A stretch of 64,000 nucleotides of DNA from Hanleya hanleyi (taxonomy: Eukaryota; Mollusca; Polyplacophora; Lepidopleurida; Hanleyidae), in contig JAVTVY010020449.1 of the NCBI GenBank assembly GCA_036873755.1, positions 1 through 64,000 on the forward strand, written 5' to 3'. Below are positions 12,164 to 24,529 of the stretch, in pieces; the first letter of the stretch is position 1, and each line of letters opens with the position of its first letter. The notes under the pieces were generated by a model, which saw only the letters and a program-made list of their open reading frames with translations, was not told where the DNA came from and did not search any database. The position numbers and the translations under genes were made by a program.

Positions 12164-13320
12164 ACATTAACGTTACAAATATTTATTATCATCAAACGTT
12201 TTCCTCGTGTTCGCGCTTACGGGAAGCGCAGAGCAAATGTGATGCCAAAACTGTGAGATTATAACACTCAACATTATAACTTGCTACTTAACATTACTAT
12301 GTAACCCACGTGGCCTACTGTCAATTTCTAAGAACATACGGTTACATATAGTTTTGGTACCATATGATATGTACTGGTGAAAACGACAACAAATGTTTCT
12401 GCCTATATTTATAAACAAGATTTATTTAGTTTTCCATTTTCTACTCAATCTTTGCTTTCATTATTTGGGGAATATCCGGAAATAGTTTCATCAGACGAAT
12501 ATTTTGGTCTGTATGCACGACCTTCTTATCTTCTCGATCCCGATGGCAATTTGAGCGGCGATAAAGGTCGAATTCAGTCCTGATAAGAGTAATTATTGAT
12601 CTTTCCAGCCATCGACTTGATGGCCTTTGTTCAGGGCTCTTAGCCACAAGATACACACATGGACAGGAATTTTATTGTTCCTTCCTCAAAGACATAAGTT
12701 TACTTTCAATATGCAAAAGCTCCCTCTCGGTCCTAATGATGCATTATGTATTTATTGAGATGGTGTGATGGATGGTGTGATGGATATCCTCTCACAGACG
12801 TCCTTACTTAATAAAATGACGATTTTGTCAATGGCATACTATTTACAGCAACGCCTCATAGAATTTCAATGTATCGAACAATTGTAACGCGAATTCTATT
12901 TAACCGTAGAGGCGTTCTGGTGGTCAGCATGGAATGAGGAACCCTGAATATTAACGCCATGTGATTCTCATTTTTGAGGTCGATAATCTGCTAATTATGT
13001 AATGGTACTGATTTTCAGGATAGGGTCATACTGTATTGGAACACACAGTTAAATGTTTTGCTATAGTAGAGCTGTCTGTTTTGCTCTATTATATATAAAC
13101 AGCTCGCCCTATTCTGTGGAAGACGACATTGAACCCTCACAGAGAAGATGGGTGGGGGTGTAAAAAACTGAATCCCATGCGTTTTCCGCAGATAGGATGT
13201 ATCTCAGTCACACTTTGATTGGTACGTCCCAATGCACAGTGCTATAATTACCCTTAGCACAAGACTAAGCTGGTTCAAAAACGCGTCACCCGGCGTACAA
13301 AACACCAATGTTTCGGTACA
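12164..13320. other. Distal part of unit A, no gene recognised
   Basis: The stretch is homologous to 62,335-63,440 with scattered differences. Open frames here (for example 12,377-12,583) are not conserved as proteins between the two copies, which argues against coding function. A short direct duplication (GATGGTGTGATG) lies near 12,760-12,785. Confidence 0.5.
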
Positions 13321-16300
13321 CCCGGTATTGTCAGTGTAAAGTGTGATGGATGTCACAAAATGTCACATACGAAATTTTAGAATTTGGCGCTTGTAATTCC
13401 GCAAGCTATAGATTAGTATGGTTTGATGGTTCTACGAATTCAAACGGTAACTGTTTGAACAGTATATTGAATTCAGATCAAACAGTGGTCCTGACTTCAT
13501 GCATGTATTGAATTACATCAGGTACAGCGTGCTCAGGCGGCTCCTGGCCCAGGGCACTGCGTGTGTCCATCACCAAATGTGAGAAACTTGAACTTGATTT
13601 GTTTGGTCGTTTAATACGGTGTTATTATGTGCGTGTGAGAATGTTAGAGTGTAATAGTGCGTGTATAGGATCACAGTAATTAAATCACTAGTAACAACAG
13701 GAGGACAATATGACGGGGAAATTCGGCTATCAAAGCTGTTTACTGTTGGCCCGCAAAATCCTTTATGGATGACGGCTATTAGCCCCTGTCGCAATTTCCT
13801 ATTCCTTCCTCACCCGCTGTAACCACCATAAACGGTTGTCTCACTTCATAAGTAATGCATCCAGATAACACATTGAGAATTAGCTATTATATACTTGAAG
13901 TAAACTGCTGTATGATAGAGTTATGCGAGCCATGTCTCAGTGACTATAGTTTGACTAATAAATTCAGACAACGTCTCTCGCATGCGCAAGTCTAGATGGT
14001 CGACACAAATTTTAGACTGATCGTTACAGAATTGTTGTCCATCTTGCTGTCGGAACTGAGGAATGAAGACGGTCGTATATACATACCAGTCAATATATTA
14101 GTGTCTGATGGTACTATTTCTAGGTCATCCCTTCTGAGTAATCCAATGATAAATGAAGGCTCCCGGAGCAAGAGAACGAAGTTCAGATTAATCGCTTGCT
14201 GGTTTAATTCTTGACCATTAAAGTAATATATATTTGGCGTCATTTTACTCCAGTATATAATAGTAATTCTCAAACAAGACTTAACCCAATCCTTGGACAA
14301 CACTATCTGGAATACTGCGATTGACTACAAGTTTTAGCATAACATTTTCCATGCACATACAGCGGGAAAAGTTCATAATATAGTACAAATGAACATTTAG
14401 TTGTTCAGGATGTATGTACGATACTGTTATAATGTTATGTTATGTCACTTATAAGGTTAATCAAACACCGTTGTATTTCAAGTGATCCAAATGTGACACG
14501 AAGACACGACAGCTAAGACATATCTCGCCGACTGGCCACACATATTATTGCTGCAGATGAAATTGCTACACTATTGCGTGTTTGGTTAACACGCGAACTC
14601 GTTCATTAGGCCAGTCTCATACATATACCACAGTTTAAAATATTACTTTTAATAATCTAAAGGGAGAAAAACCATATTCTCCATGGTATTTACACATCTT
14701 CTAAAACAAAATCGGAGGCTTACAAGTGTGCAATATATTAGGAAGATAATCAAAATGTCACATCCCCCGGTCACTCTAAAAAGTCCTGAGAGGATAATTG
14801 TTTTCGCTTAAAGTCCGAAAAAATCCCTGGATATTGCCGTCTAGTTTTCCTGATATACGGGGACACTTTCCCTTCTCTTGCCTCACCAAGCAGCATTTGC
14901 CCAGGATGCTTGATATGTGACAACGTAGTGACCTTGAGTTGACCTCCCTGAGGACAGAGCCGCGCTCGTTTGGACCATCAGCCTTGCGAATTACCGATTC
15001 AAGGCCATGTTGATAAACTATTTGCCCTCAAACGAATACTCGAAGATCGCAAGAGATCGGATCCATGTAAATTTTCCACCGTAGTACGTGTAGTCTCTAT
15101 TGATTTCAGCTCAAGTGTGTCGATAAAGTCGTGCAATCTATAAAGCTCCCTGCGGATGTTTCTTGACATATTATTTGTGTTCTGCAATTATCGAAGGTGG
15201 ATATTTAAGGATAATGACCATATTATCCGCAACTTGTACTACGTCCTTCCGAACAATTTCGTCTTAATAGTTTGTTTCTTAGGAGGAGAAACGATATTGA
15301 TTTTGTCCCGCTATCAGCAATATTTCCACGCATGACAACATGAGGATAAAATGATTTTCTAAATGAAATCTCATCTTAGCACAGCTCCGGTTTATTTAAA
15401 GTCATGACACGATAATTATTTTTGCTGAGGTAATATTATATCCCAAGTCTAGCATAATCCTGACCGGTTATTGCACAGCTGTGTTATGTATCGGCACGCA
15501 ATCATTGAGCGATGCAGGGCCCAGGAAACGAATGACGAACCCGAAAACACATTTTCTTCAAAAATGGATTATAGCCATTTTTTTCATGAATGTGATTTGA
15601 CTACATGCACTTTGAAGGAGAATGTAGCGTGTTGGTCGGTATCTGACAACAATGTGTAATATAGTGACTATCACGTATGAGACAAGCGACCTCATAATTA
15701 TGGGTTGAATCTTTCTTCATCCGATCTCTATAATCTACCTTCCAAATTAACAGTCGGATGTATTCGTCAATCTTGTTCCATTGATGACAGTATATATTTC
15801 CTCTATTTTACGTCAAGTAGTCGACTGCCTTTGCCTCCTCCTCCTCCGCCTCACTCAGTAAATCAAGAACGAAGCACTACAATGTCTTACAAAGTCGATA
15901 CCCACCCTGTTAACAAGAGCCTTACTGGGAGTGAATTCCTTTTGGGCAGAATATTTCACTGCTATTCGAAGAGAACTCAAATATTGATTGAATGTTGACA
16001 GTTGTAAATATTCCACATGGAAGATCTCGATATGAAGGAGTCATGTGTCACAGGAACGAATATATTAACTCTATGTTAAGAGATTTCGTTTTAAGTGTCC
16101 AAAATTGGCGTAACAATAACATGGTTAGGTTTTAGTATATCTTCGTAGGACACCTCTCTTTACTGACAGAACTTTCTGGACGTTTCTCCATCGCACGGCT
16201 GGAGACTGTAAGCAGACGGACATTTTCTCTGACACTATTGCCAAGGTGGTGGTAGAGGTGGGTTTGTTGAACACATACCGGTACCATAACCTAAACGGGT

Positions 16301-17504
16301 ATCGGGTGGATTTTTTATCGGACATTGTGTTCATTGTGTTATATCATTATATTTTTAAGTATTATCTCACTTCTCACTTATCGTCGCAAGTCTGGTCAAG
16401 AAGTATCATCACAATAAAACCAGAATCGATTCTTAAACTTTCCACGCAGAATCGGTACCGTTGGCGACGCGAGTTTGAGTATTATACCACTCTTTTTCTC
16501 ACGCCGACGTGCATATGTATTGGACACACCATATTTCTCAAATTCAATAAAGAATCTCGTGAACTATTTTTTCACTATTCCATTTGGAGATGACTAATAT
16601 ATCTGGTTGTCATATAATGGTATTGGAGCATTAGGCCTATATTGTGGAGCTCTCGCTTGTTGTTTGAAATATATCCCTTCAATATTCAACACCGTTCAAG
16701 GTTATTCGTTTCTAAATCATAACGGATAGTTGATGATAATGAAAACTACCAGTTTGATCTCAACTTCACGTTGTACATTTCCATTAAAAGTTATGGGTAT
16801 ATGAAAAAGTCTGTATTATTAAAACGTCTTTTTTCAGATGTTAAATGGCTTCACGTTGGAAATGGAGTGGAGAAAGTATATATAGCAGGATTAGCTTGTT
16901 GGCTCGTCCGCATCATCATTCAGCAGCTTGCACTTCACCGCTTGTCGAAGCTAGAAGATCGATGTCCGATTTATTCTCCCTCATGGGAACAGTCTGGTGT
17001 TTGTAAGGAAGAATCTATAGATAACGAGAATGATACCTTTCAAATACCAACATTCTAGCGAGATACGATATTATGAATGAGATTTCGCGGAAGGAATACA
17101 ACGTGTGTCTCTTACGGTATTTTTATTTAATCATTCAGTTCCCCAGACGTAACTCCTGCAATGTACTGGTGTTCTCAGCTACGATACAAGCTGTTTTCAC
17201 CACCATCATCGTTATTATTGTATTATTTATAATGCAAGATCCATCCAAAAATAGGTCTACCTTATGTGGAATACCTGGACACATCCTTAGATATCCTTTT
17301 GTTATTCTCTATTTCTTTCTACAAATGAAGCTGATGATGCTTTTTGTGTCAAATGATTACCCATACATATATGGATAATTCATATATTAAGTAAATTGTC
17401 TCGGCGTTTAGGCTACAGTTCCGGTAATTTGAGAGAATGCATATTACATGTTCCTGATTCTGGGTCGTCATGGTACAATCGCAATGTACACTTAGTCGAA
17501 TACA
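13321..17504. other. Intergenic, no gene recognised
   Basis: No open frame in this 4.2-kb stretch resembles a known protein, and no splice-consistent exon chain is evident to me. The longest frames (13,992-14,303 minus; 16,246-16,593 plus; 16,771-17,058 plus; 17,073-17,378 plus) look random in composition. A short proline run (15,835-15,850) comes from a CTC/CCT simple repeat. Confidence 0.45.
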
Positions 17505-18374
17505 ATGGAGATTCAGTCCGCTGAGAATAAGTCAAAACTATTTGCCTTGACGGAGTCCCGGTTAAATAGTTCAATATGTTATAATGAAATATTAGCGGAA
17601 ATGGCCAAGTCAGCCCTAAATAATGAGGGTGATCCTGTTGTAATCCCTTATAGCGATTTCAGACCGTGTATCTATGCTTCTGTGAGAAAGCTGTTTCAAT
17701 CTTTATGGGGTGCTGAGCATAATAACAAATTTCATAGGTTCAAGCAAAACTGTAGGCTATATATACCTAAAATGGCGAAAAAATTAAACAGATCGATTGG
17801 CGTCCTGAAAAGAATATCTCCTTACATTGATACGCGCAAAATCTTATTTCAATCCTTGGTACTCCCTCACTTTGACTATTGTTCAAACGTGTGGGGAAAT
17901 TCTCCGAAAACTTATGTTTCAATACTTCAACGAATCCAAAATCGAGGTATGCGTATTGTATTAAATAATCACTCTCGCATTCATTCCAAGGACTTGCTAT
18001 CTGAACTTAGTTTTATGAGTGTTTATCAAAGATTAATTTTTAATAAATGTAATTTAATGTGGAAAATTATCCATAATCGTGCTCCCAGGCACCTAGTAGA
18101 TCAGTTTTTTCTTGTGCGTCAAAATCGGCAAAGATCTATCACTAAACTTGACGTTTACGCAGATGGATGTCACCATAATTCTTTTAAATATAATGGTACC
18201 AGAGCCTGGAATGACCTGCCACTCTACATCCAAAATTCAGGAACATTCCAATGCTTCAAACTCAAATGTAGTAGATATATTTTATCCAACGTCCCTATGG
18301 TTTATGTAGCGCTTTATAAGTTTATTGTTGCGACTACAACCATACGTTTTAAGTGTGGCATTATTGTCTCATGA
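17505..18374 (+). pseudogene. Composite LINE remnant: RNase H tail joined to CR1-like RT tail
   Basis: The 289-codon frame appears to join two LINE remnants. Residues about 25-80 (EILAEMAKSALNN ... RKLFQSLW) resemble the C-terminal end of an I-type LINE RNase H domain. From about residue 85 (MAKKLNRSIGVLKRIS, LPHFDYCSNVWGN, RIQNRGMRIVLN, GTRAWNDLPLYIQ) the sequence is the typical thumb/C-terminal region of CR1/Jockey-type LINE RT. The fusion is likely a fortuitous in-frame junction after one insertion into another. No catalytic RT core is present, so it is not functional. Confidence 0.65.
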
Positions 18375-19205
18375 TGCGGTGTGTCTTCTTAATATGTATC
18401 ATTGTGCGTCTCATTTTTGTTTTATCCGTATTTATATAATTGTTATTTTAATCCATTTCATTTGTTGACTTCGTTGGACAGATGGCTTTTGGGAGTGATT
18501 CCTTTCCATATAACTGTGCAGGAATGTGGCATAAATATGACCTGGCTGTGTTGGGAGGATCGTTTCGAACTGCGGTCGACAAATTTATTCCAAAGTGTGA
18601 AGTTAAAAACTCCATTTCTCCATTATTTGTCGACTAAGAACTAAATCATATGTACAATAAGTTACAAACCGCCAGACAAAACGATATTTATTTTGCTACT
18701 GCTTGTACCCATTGTACAGCCCGATATCCTCTTAGTCCGGGCATCAAACGAGATCGCCTTGTATTCATTTACGGATCAAGTTCTCTGATACAGCCACGAA
18801 TTGCTCCCATCAATTGTATTTAGACTATTTCAGAACAGAGTCGGACAATCTTGAGAACATCAAAGATGGTTTAGGCCAATCTACTGTCGCTGTCATGACT
18901 TCATTCGAATATTATCGATGGAGCCTAATCTAAGTATTACCAACATGCCTGTTAAATCTCGAGTTAAAGTGTAGCGATGATTCTGTTATTACACATTCTC
19001 TGGCGGACAGAGGAATCTGTTCACTCAGCTTTAACGACCTTCAGCATGAAACTAACTAGAACTTGACAAACGGACTCAATCCAGAATACTCTGAAGCCTG
19101 TATAATGTTAAAATGGAAACGGCATGAGGTATACTGAATGTAGAGTTTATCGACTGGATTAATCTAATTGGACAACTGTGATTAAGATTAACGGAACCTA
19201 TAAAG
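18375..19205. other. LINE 3' flank and intergenic, no gene recognised
   Basis: The first few hundred bases probably include the 3' untranslated part of the preceding LINE remnant, but no simple-repeat tail is obvious. The rest shows no conserved coding or structural signal. Confidence 0.4.
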
Positions 19206-19249
19206 GTGGTGGGAAAATATGCTGGTGCATTTCATTCAAACTACTATCA

Positions 19250-20300
19250 CACCGGGCTTCCCGACCGTGCCACGACCGTCCCGATTCAAAAATATGGAAA
19301 ATCGGGTGAAAAGTCGTGGCCAAGTCGGGAAGGTCGTGGCGTGATCGGGGCTAGTCGTGGCATGTTTGTGAGGATCGGGAACGGTCGGGAGGGGTGCCAC
19401 GACTTTTTAGGTCGGAGCTTAATAATCGGGAAACTCTCACGATTCTCAAAAATCGTGGCTAGGACGTAGTGAGGACGTGGCGCGGTCGGGATAGTCGGGG
19501 CACAGTCTTGGCTCAGTCGTGTTGCAGTCGGATTGGTCGTGGCCCAGTCGTGGACGCTTCGAGGGTCTTGCTTCTCCCGACTACACGACAACAGAGCCAC
19601 GACCAGGCCAAGACGCATCCGACACAGCCACGTTAGTGCCCCGATTGCGCCAAGAATATACCACGACTTAACCCGATTGTGCCACGACTCACACGTTCGG
19701 GCCACGTAAGAGACACGATCTAGCCACGACATCACCACGTTTTAGACAAGATTTACCTACAAATGGTATAAAAACTCAAGTTTTTGGATATTGTCATCGT
19801 TTGCAGAGAAGACAGCAAGCGGTACACAGCTCACCACTCACCACTCATCATGTCTCTCTTCAATGAAAACAATATTGAGTTAATCATCATGCATAGGTCT
19901 TGGCGCACACGTGGTAGAGATCGTGATCGATCGGGGCTGTGTCGTGGCGCAATCGGATAGATCGTGGCTCTGTCTTGGCGAGAACGTGGCACGAACGGGT
20001 AGTCGTGGTACTGTCGGGGCTCAGTCGTGAGAATCGTGAGTATAATCGGGGTACTGTCGTGGCTGGAACGTGGCTAGATCGGGACTGTCGAGGCTCAGTC
20101 GTGGTACAATCGGGGAGAGTCGTGGCAACAACGGGAATGTATAATTTTTAAACCGAAATTCGTTTATTTTTACACGATTCTACCCTGACTCATACACATT
20201 TTACAAGAATTATAGAATCGGCGTTGTCGGGACGGTCGTAGCAGTCGTGGTGTTTGGTGTGATAGACGTATTACGGAGCAAGTTCCCCGGAATAGCCACG
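19250..20300. repeat. Array of GTCGTGGC / ATCGGG words with strand switches
   Basis: Short words (GTCGTGGC, GATCGTGGC, GTCGGG, ATCGGG) recur every 10-20 bp without a fixed unit. From about 19,290 to 19,560 they are mainly in plus orientation, from about 19,575 to 19,735 they occur mostly as GCCACGAC, and from about 19,910 to 20,130 they return to plus orientation. A middle segment has TATAAAA (about 19,768) and an ATG-led short frame (about 19,850). The 150-codon minus-strand frame at 19,286-19,738 is a by-product of the words. Subterminal word clusters of this sort occur at DNA transposon ends, but ends and transposase were not found. Confidence 0.55.
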
Positions 20301-21399
20301 ACTTGTACAAATCCGTGAGAACATACCGTCGCTGCAGCGCTTTTACAGTGAGCGGCGGTAATACTAATTTTCCGGAAAGAACGGGAGATTAGGGGAAAAA
20401 GTAAGCATTTGTGCATGAATCAAAACGACTTTTATTTTGGTGTACAACATCTTTCCTGCTTCTGACTTGGATGTGAAAATCAACCAATACGTTTAGAAAA
20501 AATTTCGACGTCACAATGACGTCATAATTACCACATGTCCCCCACTAATTTGTTTAAGCTATTCGCAGAATGAAACATAATTATGAAACGAAAACTTCTG
20601 ACATGATACCTCATCATACTGCGGTCATTTCAAGTCCTTGCGTAGAAACCTAGTAGCAAACAATCATGACATCTCCAAGATATGTACCCTCTATAACAAA
20701 TGAGCATACTTTGGATTTGGTGGTTGGGCTACACTTCTGCGTTTTAACATCATCAAATCTACGACTACTGTAATAAACTGTATCGATGGAAAGCTGCTTC
20801 ACTGGCCTATCGCAATAAAGGACTTGCCAGGCTTGTCGATACATGCCGTCTTCATGATGTCATAATAACCTCATAATATACATACATTTCCCCCTGTGTT
20901 TAGTTCAATTTAATTCTCTACTAAAAGAATAGGGCGAAGCCCGACACTAATTCCAGCATAAGGCATCCCGATAGTTTTGTATTCAGAACTTTTCCAGGTC
21001 TAATATATCAGAAGTGTTAGTGAGCAGTACGTGTTGCCAGTGCATGAACAACAGCAGAGGCTTCCGCAACGGAAAGAAATTCTGTAGAAGATACTGAACA
21101 TGTTTAAAACTCAGGATGAAGAGATATGTTAACAACGATTAATGTACTTGTATACTGTTGTTGACCTTTTTATTAGAGGTTGCATTTCTACATTGTGGCA
21201 ATGGTCATTTGGCGTTATTGAGGAAAAACGAGCATATTACTCGTTACGTGTACTCTGTGGCCTATACTTGCCTTACAAGTATTCTTATGTTATCTCGTGT
21301 CGCCATATGGATTCCATGTTGTATGACAACAGACGCCATTAACGATTTACAGGACAAAAACACACGAATGATTGAGATTATGTTTAGGAAAACACACGA
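20301..21399. other. Intergenic, no gene recognised
   Basis: Nothing recognisable beyond a few isolated words of the preceding array at its left edge and scattered short frames without domain similarity. Confidence 0.4.
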
Positions 21400-22430
21400 A
21401 TGAATGTGCTTTCGGAAAAAACAATCGTGAATGTTATTAGAAAGCGGTCTGAGGACTCTAAAACTGCAATTGAGTGATTTGTCGATAATCTGTTACAGGC
21501 AAATCCCGAAAAGTTTCATTTTATGCTATATGGTAAGAATATTGTCAATTCCGACCTGGAAGTAGGAAATGTTGTCTTGAGTCCCGAGAACTTTGTCAAA
21601 CTATTAGGGGTCCATCTGGACCGTGATTTGAACTTTAAGGACCATGTCAATCAAGTATGTAAGCAAGCTGGAAGACAACTGAATGCGCTAAGAAGAATAT
21701 CCAGATATCTAAATGTTAAAGCTAAGCTTGCTATATTTCAGACATTCATTTCGGCTAACCTAAATTTTTCCCCACTTGTCTGGATGAATAGGAACAAAAC
21801 AGATATTACTCGGATAGAAAAGGTACAAGAAAGGGCATTACGTATGGTATTTAATGATAACACAGCGTCATATGAATCACTTTTAGATCGAGCTAAAGTA
21901 CCAGCTGTCATCACACGCTGGAAGAGATTTCTTTTAGTGGAAGTTTACAAATCGCTCAATAATGCCTCTCCGTTGTACATGATTGAATTGTTCAGAGAGA
22001 AGTATGCACCATACAACCTCCGCTCTGAGAAGAACCTGGAACAGACAAAGTGTAAAACGACAAAGTATGGAATAAACTCTATAGCATATCAGGGTTCTAC
22101 TATGTGGAATAAATTACCCAAAAATGTAAAGCAAGCTTCTTGTCTGAGCGATTTTAAGCGCCTGATCAGCTCCTGTGATATTTAACTTTTTAACAGACTA
22201 TGAAACTGATATGTGATCGTATTTACTAAATGGATTTTAAGCATTGTATATCATATCTAGCTGTCTCTGTTTATATTTTTGTTATTTGTTGTTTCACATG
22301 TATTTTATGTCGATAATAATAGCGCCTAGTGCGCTAATGTTGTCTTTTATCAACATCGACAAAAAAGAAACTATCTTATCTAATCTTATCGTTTATTCAC
22401 GACTAAAGACCAAATTAATAATAATAATAA
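21400..22430 (+). pseudogene. CR1/Jockey-like LINE 3' fragment
   Basis: The 220-codon frame (21,523-22,185) is a LINE RT thumb/C-terminal region: KLLGVHLDRDLNFKDHV, QLNALRRISRYL, KVQERALRMVFN and TMWNKLPKNVKQ. Recognisable RT sequence continues upstream to about 21,400 in the same frame but is cut by a TGA near 21,474. After the stop there is about 240 bp of 3' UTR ending in an (AAT)n tail at about 22,412-22,430. The endonuclease and catalytic RT core are missing, as expected of a 5'-truncated insertion. Confidence 0.75.
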
Positions 22431-23472
22431 TAATAAGAATAATAATCTTTATTTTCACTCGAAGGGCTCATTTAGCCAAAGGCTCTGATACATGAGGACG
22501 AGCATGTGTATATACAAATAGTGGTGCAAGTAAAAACAACAAAAATGATGAATTAAAGAGCAAAAAAAAATAACAGTAAAGGGAACATGAATTGCAGGCA
22601 AGCACCTAAAAGGTGCATGGACCCCTCAGCCTGTTTTTTTTTCAGTCAAGTAGGATCAGGGCTGCATCTAGAGCCAGTTTAGTTTTGGAAAACATATGGG
22701 CACCCAAAACTCAAATCAAACAAAAAACGAAAGTGTTGTTTTTGTTCCATTTGAAAAGATTTCTGACGGAAATACTCCTAGAAAAAGCTTCTGGAAGCCT
22801 CAATATCGATCCGATTGTATAGCTGGGTACGTATTGAATTTCATGTTAATAAACCTCTGTTTTGTGATTGATCACAGGCTCTTTGCGCCGAAATTCACTT
22901 AAAAAAATTGGACCCTCAATAATGAATTACGAAAAGGAACTGGGAGTTTGGGATCGGAACCTGCAAAAAATCCTTGGATACCGTATATAACAGACTTCGG
23001 TTTCACGTGAGTGATGTGCTGGGATTACAGCATGCAAGGAAGTGTAGCTTTATCAGTGGCAATTTATGCATTGCACAAGTGTGATAACAAGTAAACACAC
23101 TTATTGACACAGGCCAACCCTTATCATTATTTGGGGGGGGGGGAGCTCCAGGTATGCAAACTGATTCAAAATTGCACACAGTCAGGCTAAAAATGGGCTC
23201 TCCTAATCACTCGTTTTACATAATTTCCAAGGTACAGTAACATGTTTGGTGACAACAATTGAAGCATTATGTTGTACCAGTTAAATGTGTGGACACAAAT
23301 ATGGTTCATGCAAAAGTTTTAGAATAAATCATATGATGTAGAATAGAATGATTTAATAGCAAAATTTAAGAAAAATGTTGTCCTTCATTCAATAATAATC
23401 ATGAATGAGCCAGGCTTTCTTGTATCAGGGAACCTTCAAAATTCACAACGAAACATGCAACCAAGGGTTCCC

Positions 23473-24055
23473 GATGGGCATAGATATAAACAGTGAAAAA
23501 GCTAAGCCATCAATAAATTAAAAATTTAAAAAAATAAAAAATCATGAAATTATCATAGCCATCTGAAAATCTAATCATTTCATCTGTCAACATTCAGGAA
23601 GCTCTCACCAAATTTTGGGCAGGCCCGACTTGATAGATCTGCAGACATTCAGCGGACAAGAACATGTTGATGGGCATAGATAACAGTGCAGAAGCTAAGG
23701 CATCAATAAATAATAATTTTTTTTTTAAAAATCATGACATCATCATAGCCATCTGAAAATCTAATCATATCATCTGTCAACATTCAGGAAGCTCTCACCA
23801 AAGTTTGGTCAGACCCGACTTCATAGATCTGCAGATATTCAGCGGACAAGAACATGTTGATGGGCATAGATAACAGTGCAAAAGCTACGCCATCAATAAA
23901 TAATAAAAAAAATAATTAAAAATCATGACATCATCATAGCCATCTGAAAATCTAATCATTTCATCTGTCAACATTCAGGAAGCTCTCACCAAAGTTTGGT
24001 CAGGCCCGACTTCATAGATCTGAAGATATTTAGCGGACAAGAAAATGTTGACGGA
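23473..24055. repeat. Tandem repeat, about 190-bp unit, three copies
   Basis: The block from GATGGGCATAGATA through CATCTGTCAACATTCAGG to AGCGGACAAGAA repeats with starts near 23,473, 23,669 and 23,860. Copies differ by a few substitutions and by the length of an A/T-rich run. It lies within the presumed 3' UTR of the minus-strand LINE. Confidence 0.75.
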
Positions 24056-24095
24056 CGGACGGACGGACGGACGCTAGGACGGACGGACGTACGTA
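24051..24095. repeat. ACGG microsatellite
   Basis: About ten GACG/ACGG units with one interruption (GCTAGG) end the tandem array, followed by ACGTACGTAC. Confidence 0.85.
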
Positions 24096-24297
24096 CATGG
24101 CAACGACAAGACCCCACAGCCCTATGGGCTGAGGGGTAATAAAACTAAACATGTTTAAAATTAACAAAAGTATCTAAGACAAATGCATAATAAGACAATT
24201 CTAAAACTCAATAAAATGCACCCCATCCATTAAGAATTTGTTATAAAAGAAATTAAAGCAATTTGACTTAAAAGATTTCGCAGCAGTTGCTTTTTGT

Positions 24298-24522
24298 AAA
24301 GATTGGGGTAAACTATTCCATAACTTAACGGATTGAAATTTAAAGCTACGTCTAAACAATTCAGTTTTACATCTGGGTAAAATCATTCTGTATGGTAAAC
24401 GAGACGCTCGTGTCGATACGTTTACCATACAGAATGACTTTACCCAGATGTAAAACTGAATTGTTTAGACGTAGTTTTAAATTTCAATCCGTTAAGTTAT
24501 GGAATAGTTTACCCCAGTCTTT
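24298..24522. repeat. Near-perfect foldback of LINE coding sequence
   Basis: Arms of about 103 bp (24,298-24,400 and 24,420-24,522) are reverse complements with only a few differences, around a 19-bp spacer. Each arm encodes the same part of the LINE C-terminus (CKTELFRRSFKFQSVKLWN), in opposite directions. It can form a long hairpin in DNA or RNA. Confidence 0.85.
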
Positions 24523-24529
24523 GTAGCTA

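Larger units (their letters stand above)
511..13320. repeat. Long repeat unit, copy A
   Basis: Blocks in this interval recur in the same order and orientation in 28,240-63,440. Matching pairs include about 530-980 with 28,250-28,800, 2020-2440 with 28,800-29,220, 2860-3110 with 29,220-29,380 plus 52,692-52,790, 7908-8340 with 52,790-52,960 plus 55,350-55,560, 8421-11,040 with 56,770-62,115, and 12,150-13,320 with 62,335-63,440. Point differences and small indels are frequent, so the duplication is old. The unit contains one LINE coding region. Whether it is a segmental duplication or a larger mobile element cannot be told from two copies. Boundaries are approximate. Confidence 0.7.
22432..24428 (-). 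mobile_element. LINE 3' end in minus orientation with long 3' UTR
   Basis: The minus-strand frame 24,201-24,428 reads the last part of a LINE RT (LPRCKTELFRRSFKFQ, KLWNSLPQSLQKA). Its 3' UTR would run down to about 22,432, where the minus strand reads AATAAAG followed by ATT repeats, a normal LINE tail. The UTR includes a tandem repeat of about 190 bp and an ACGG microsatellite. It abuts the plus-strand LINE tail to tail at the AAT tract. That the whole 1.8 kb belongs to one element is inference. Confidence 0.6.

Noticed and set aside
13992..14303. 103-codon minus-strand frame as host gene
   Set aside because: No recognisable family, no adjoining exons, and an overlapping opposite frame of similar quality.
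19286..19738. 150-codon minus-strand protein
   Set aside because: It is translated from the GTCGTGGC/ATCGGG word array; composition follows the words and no domain appears.
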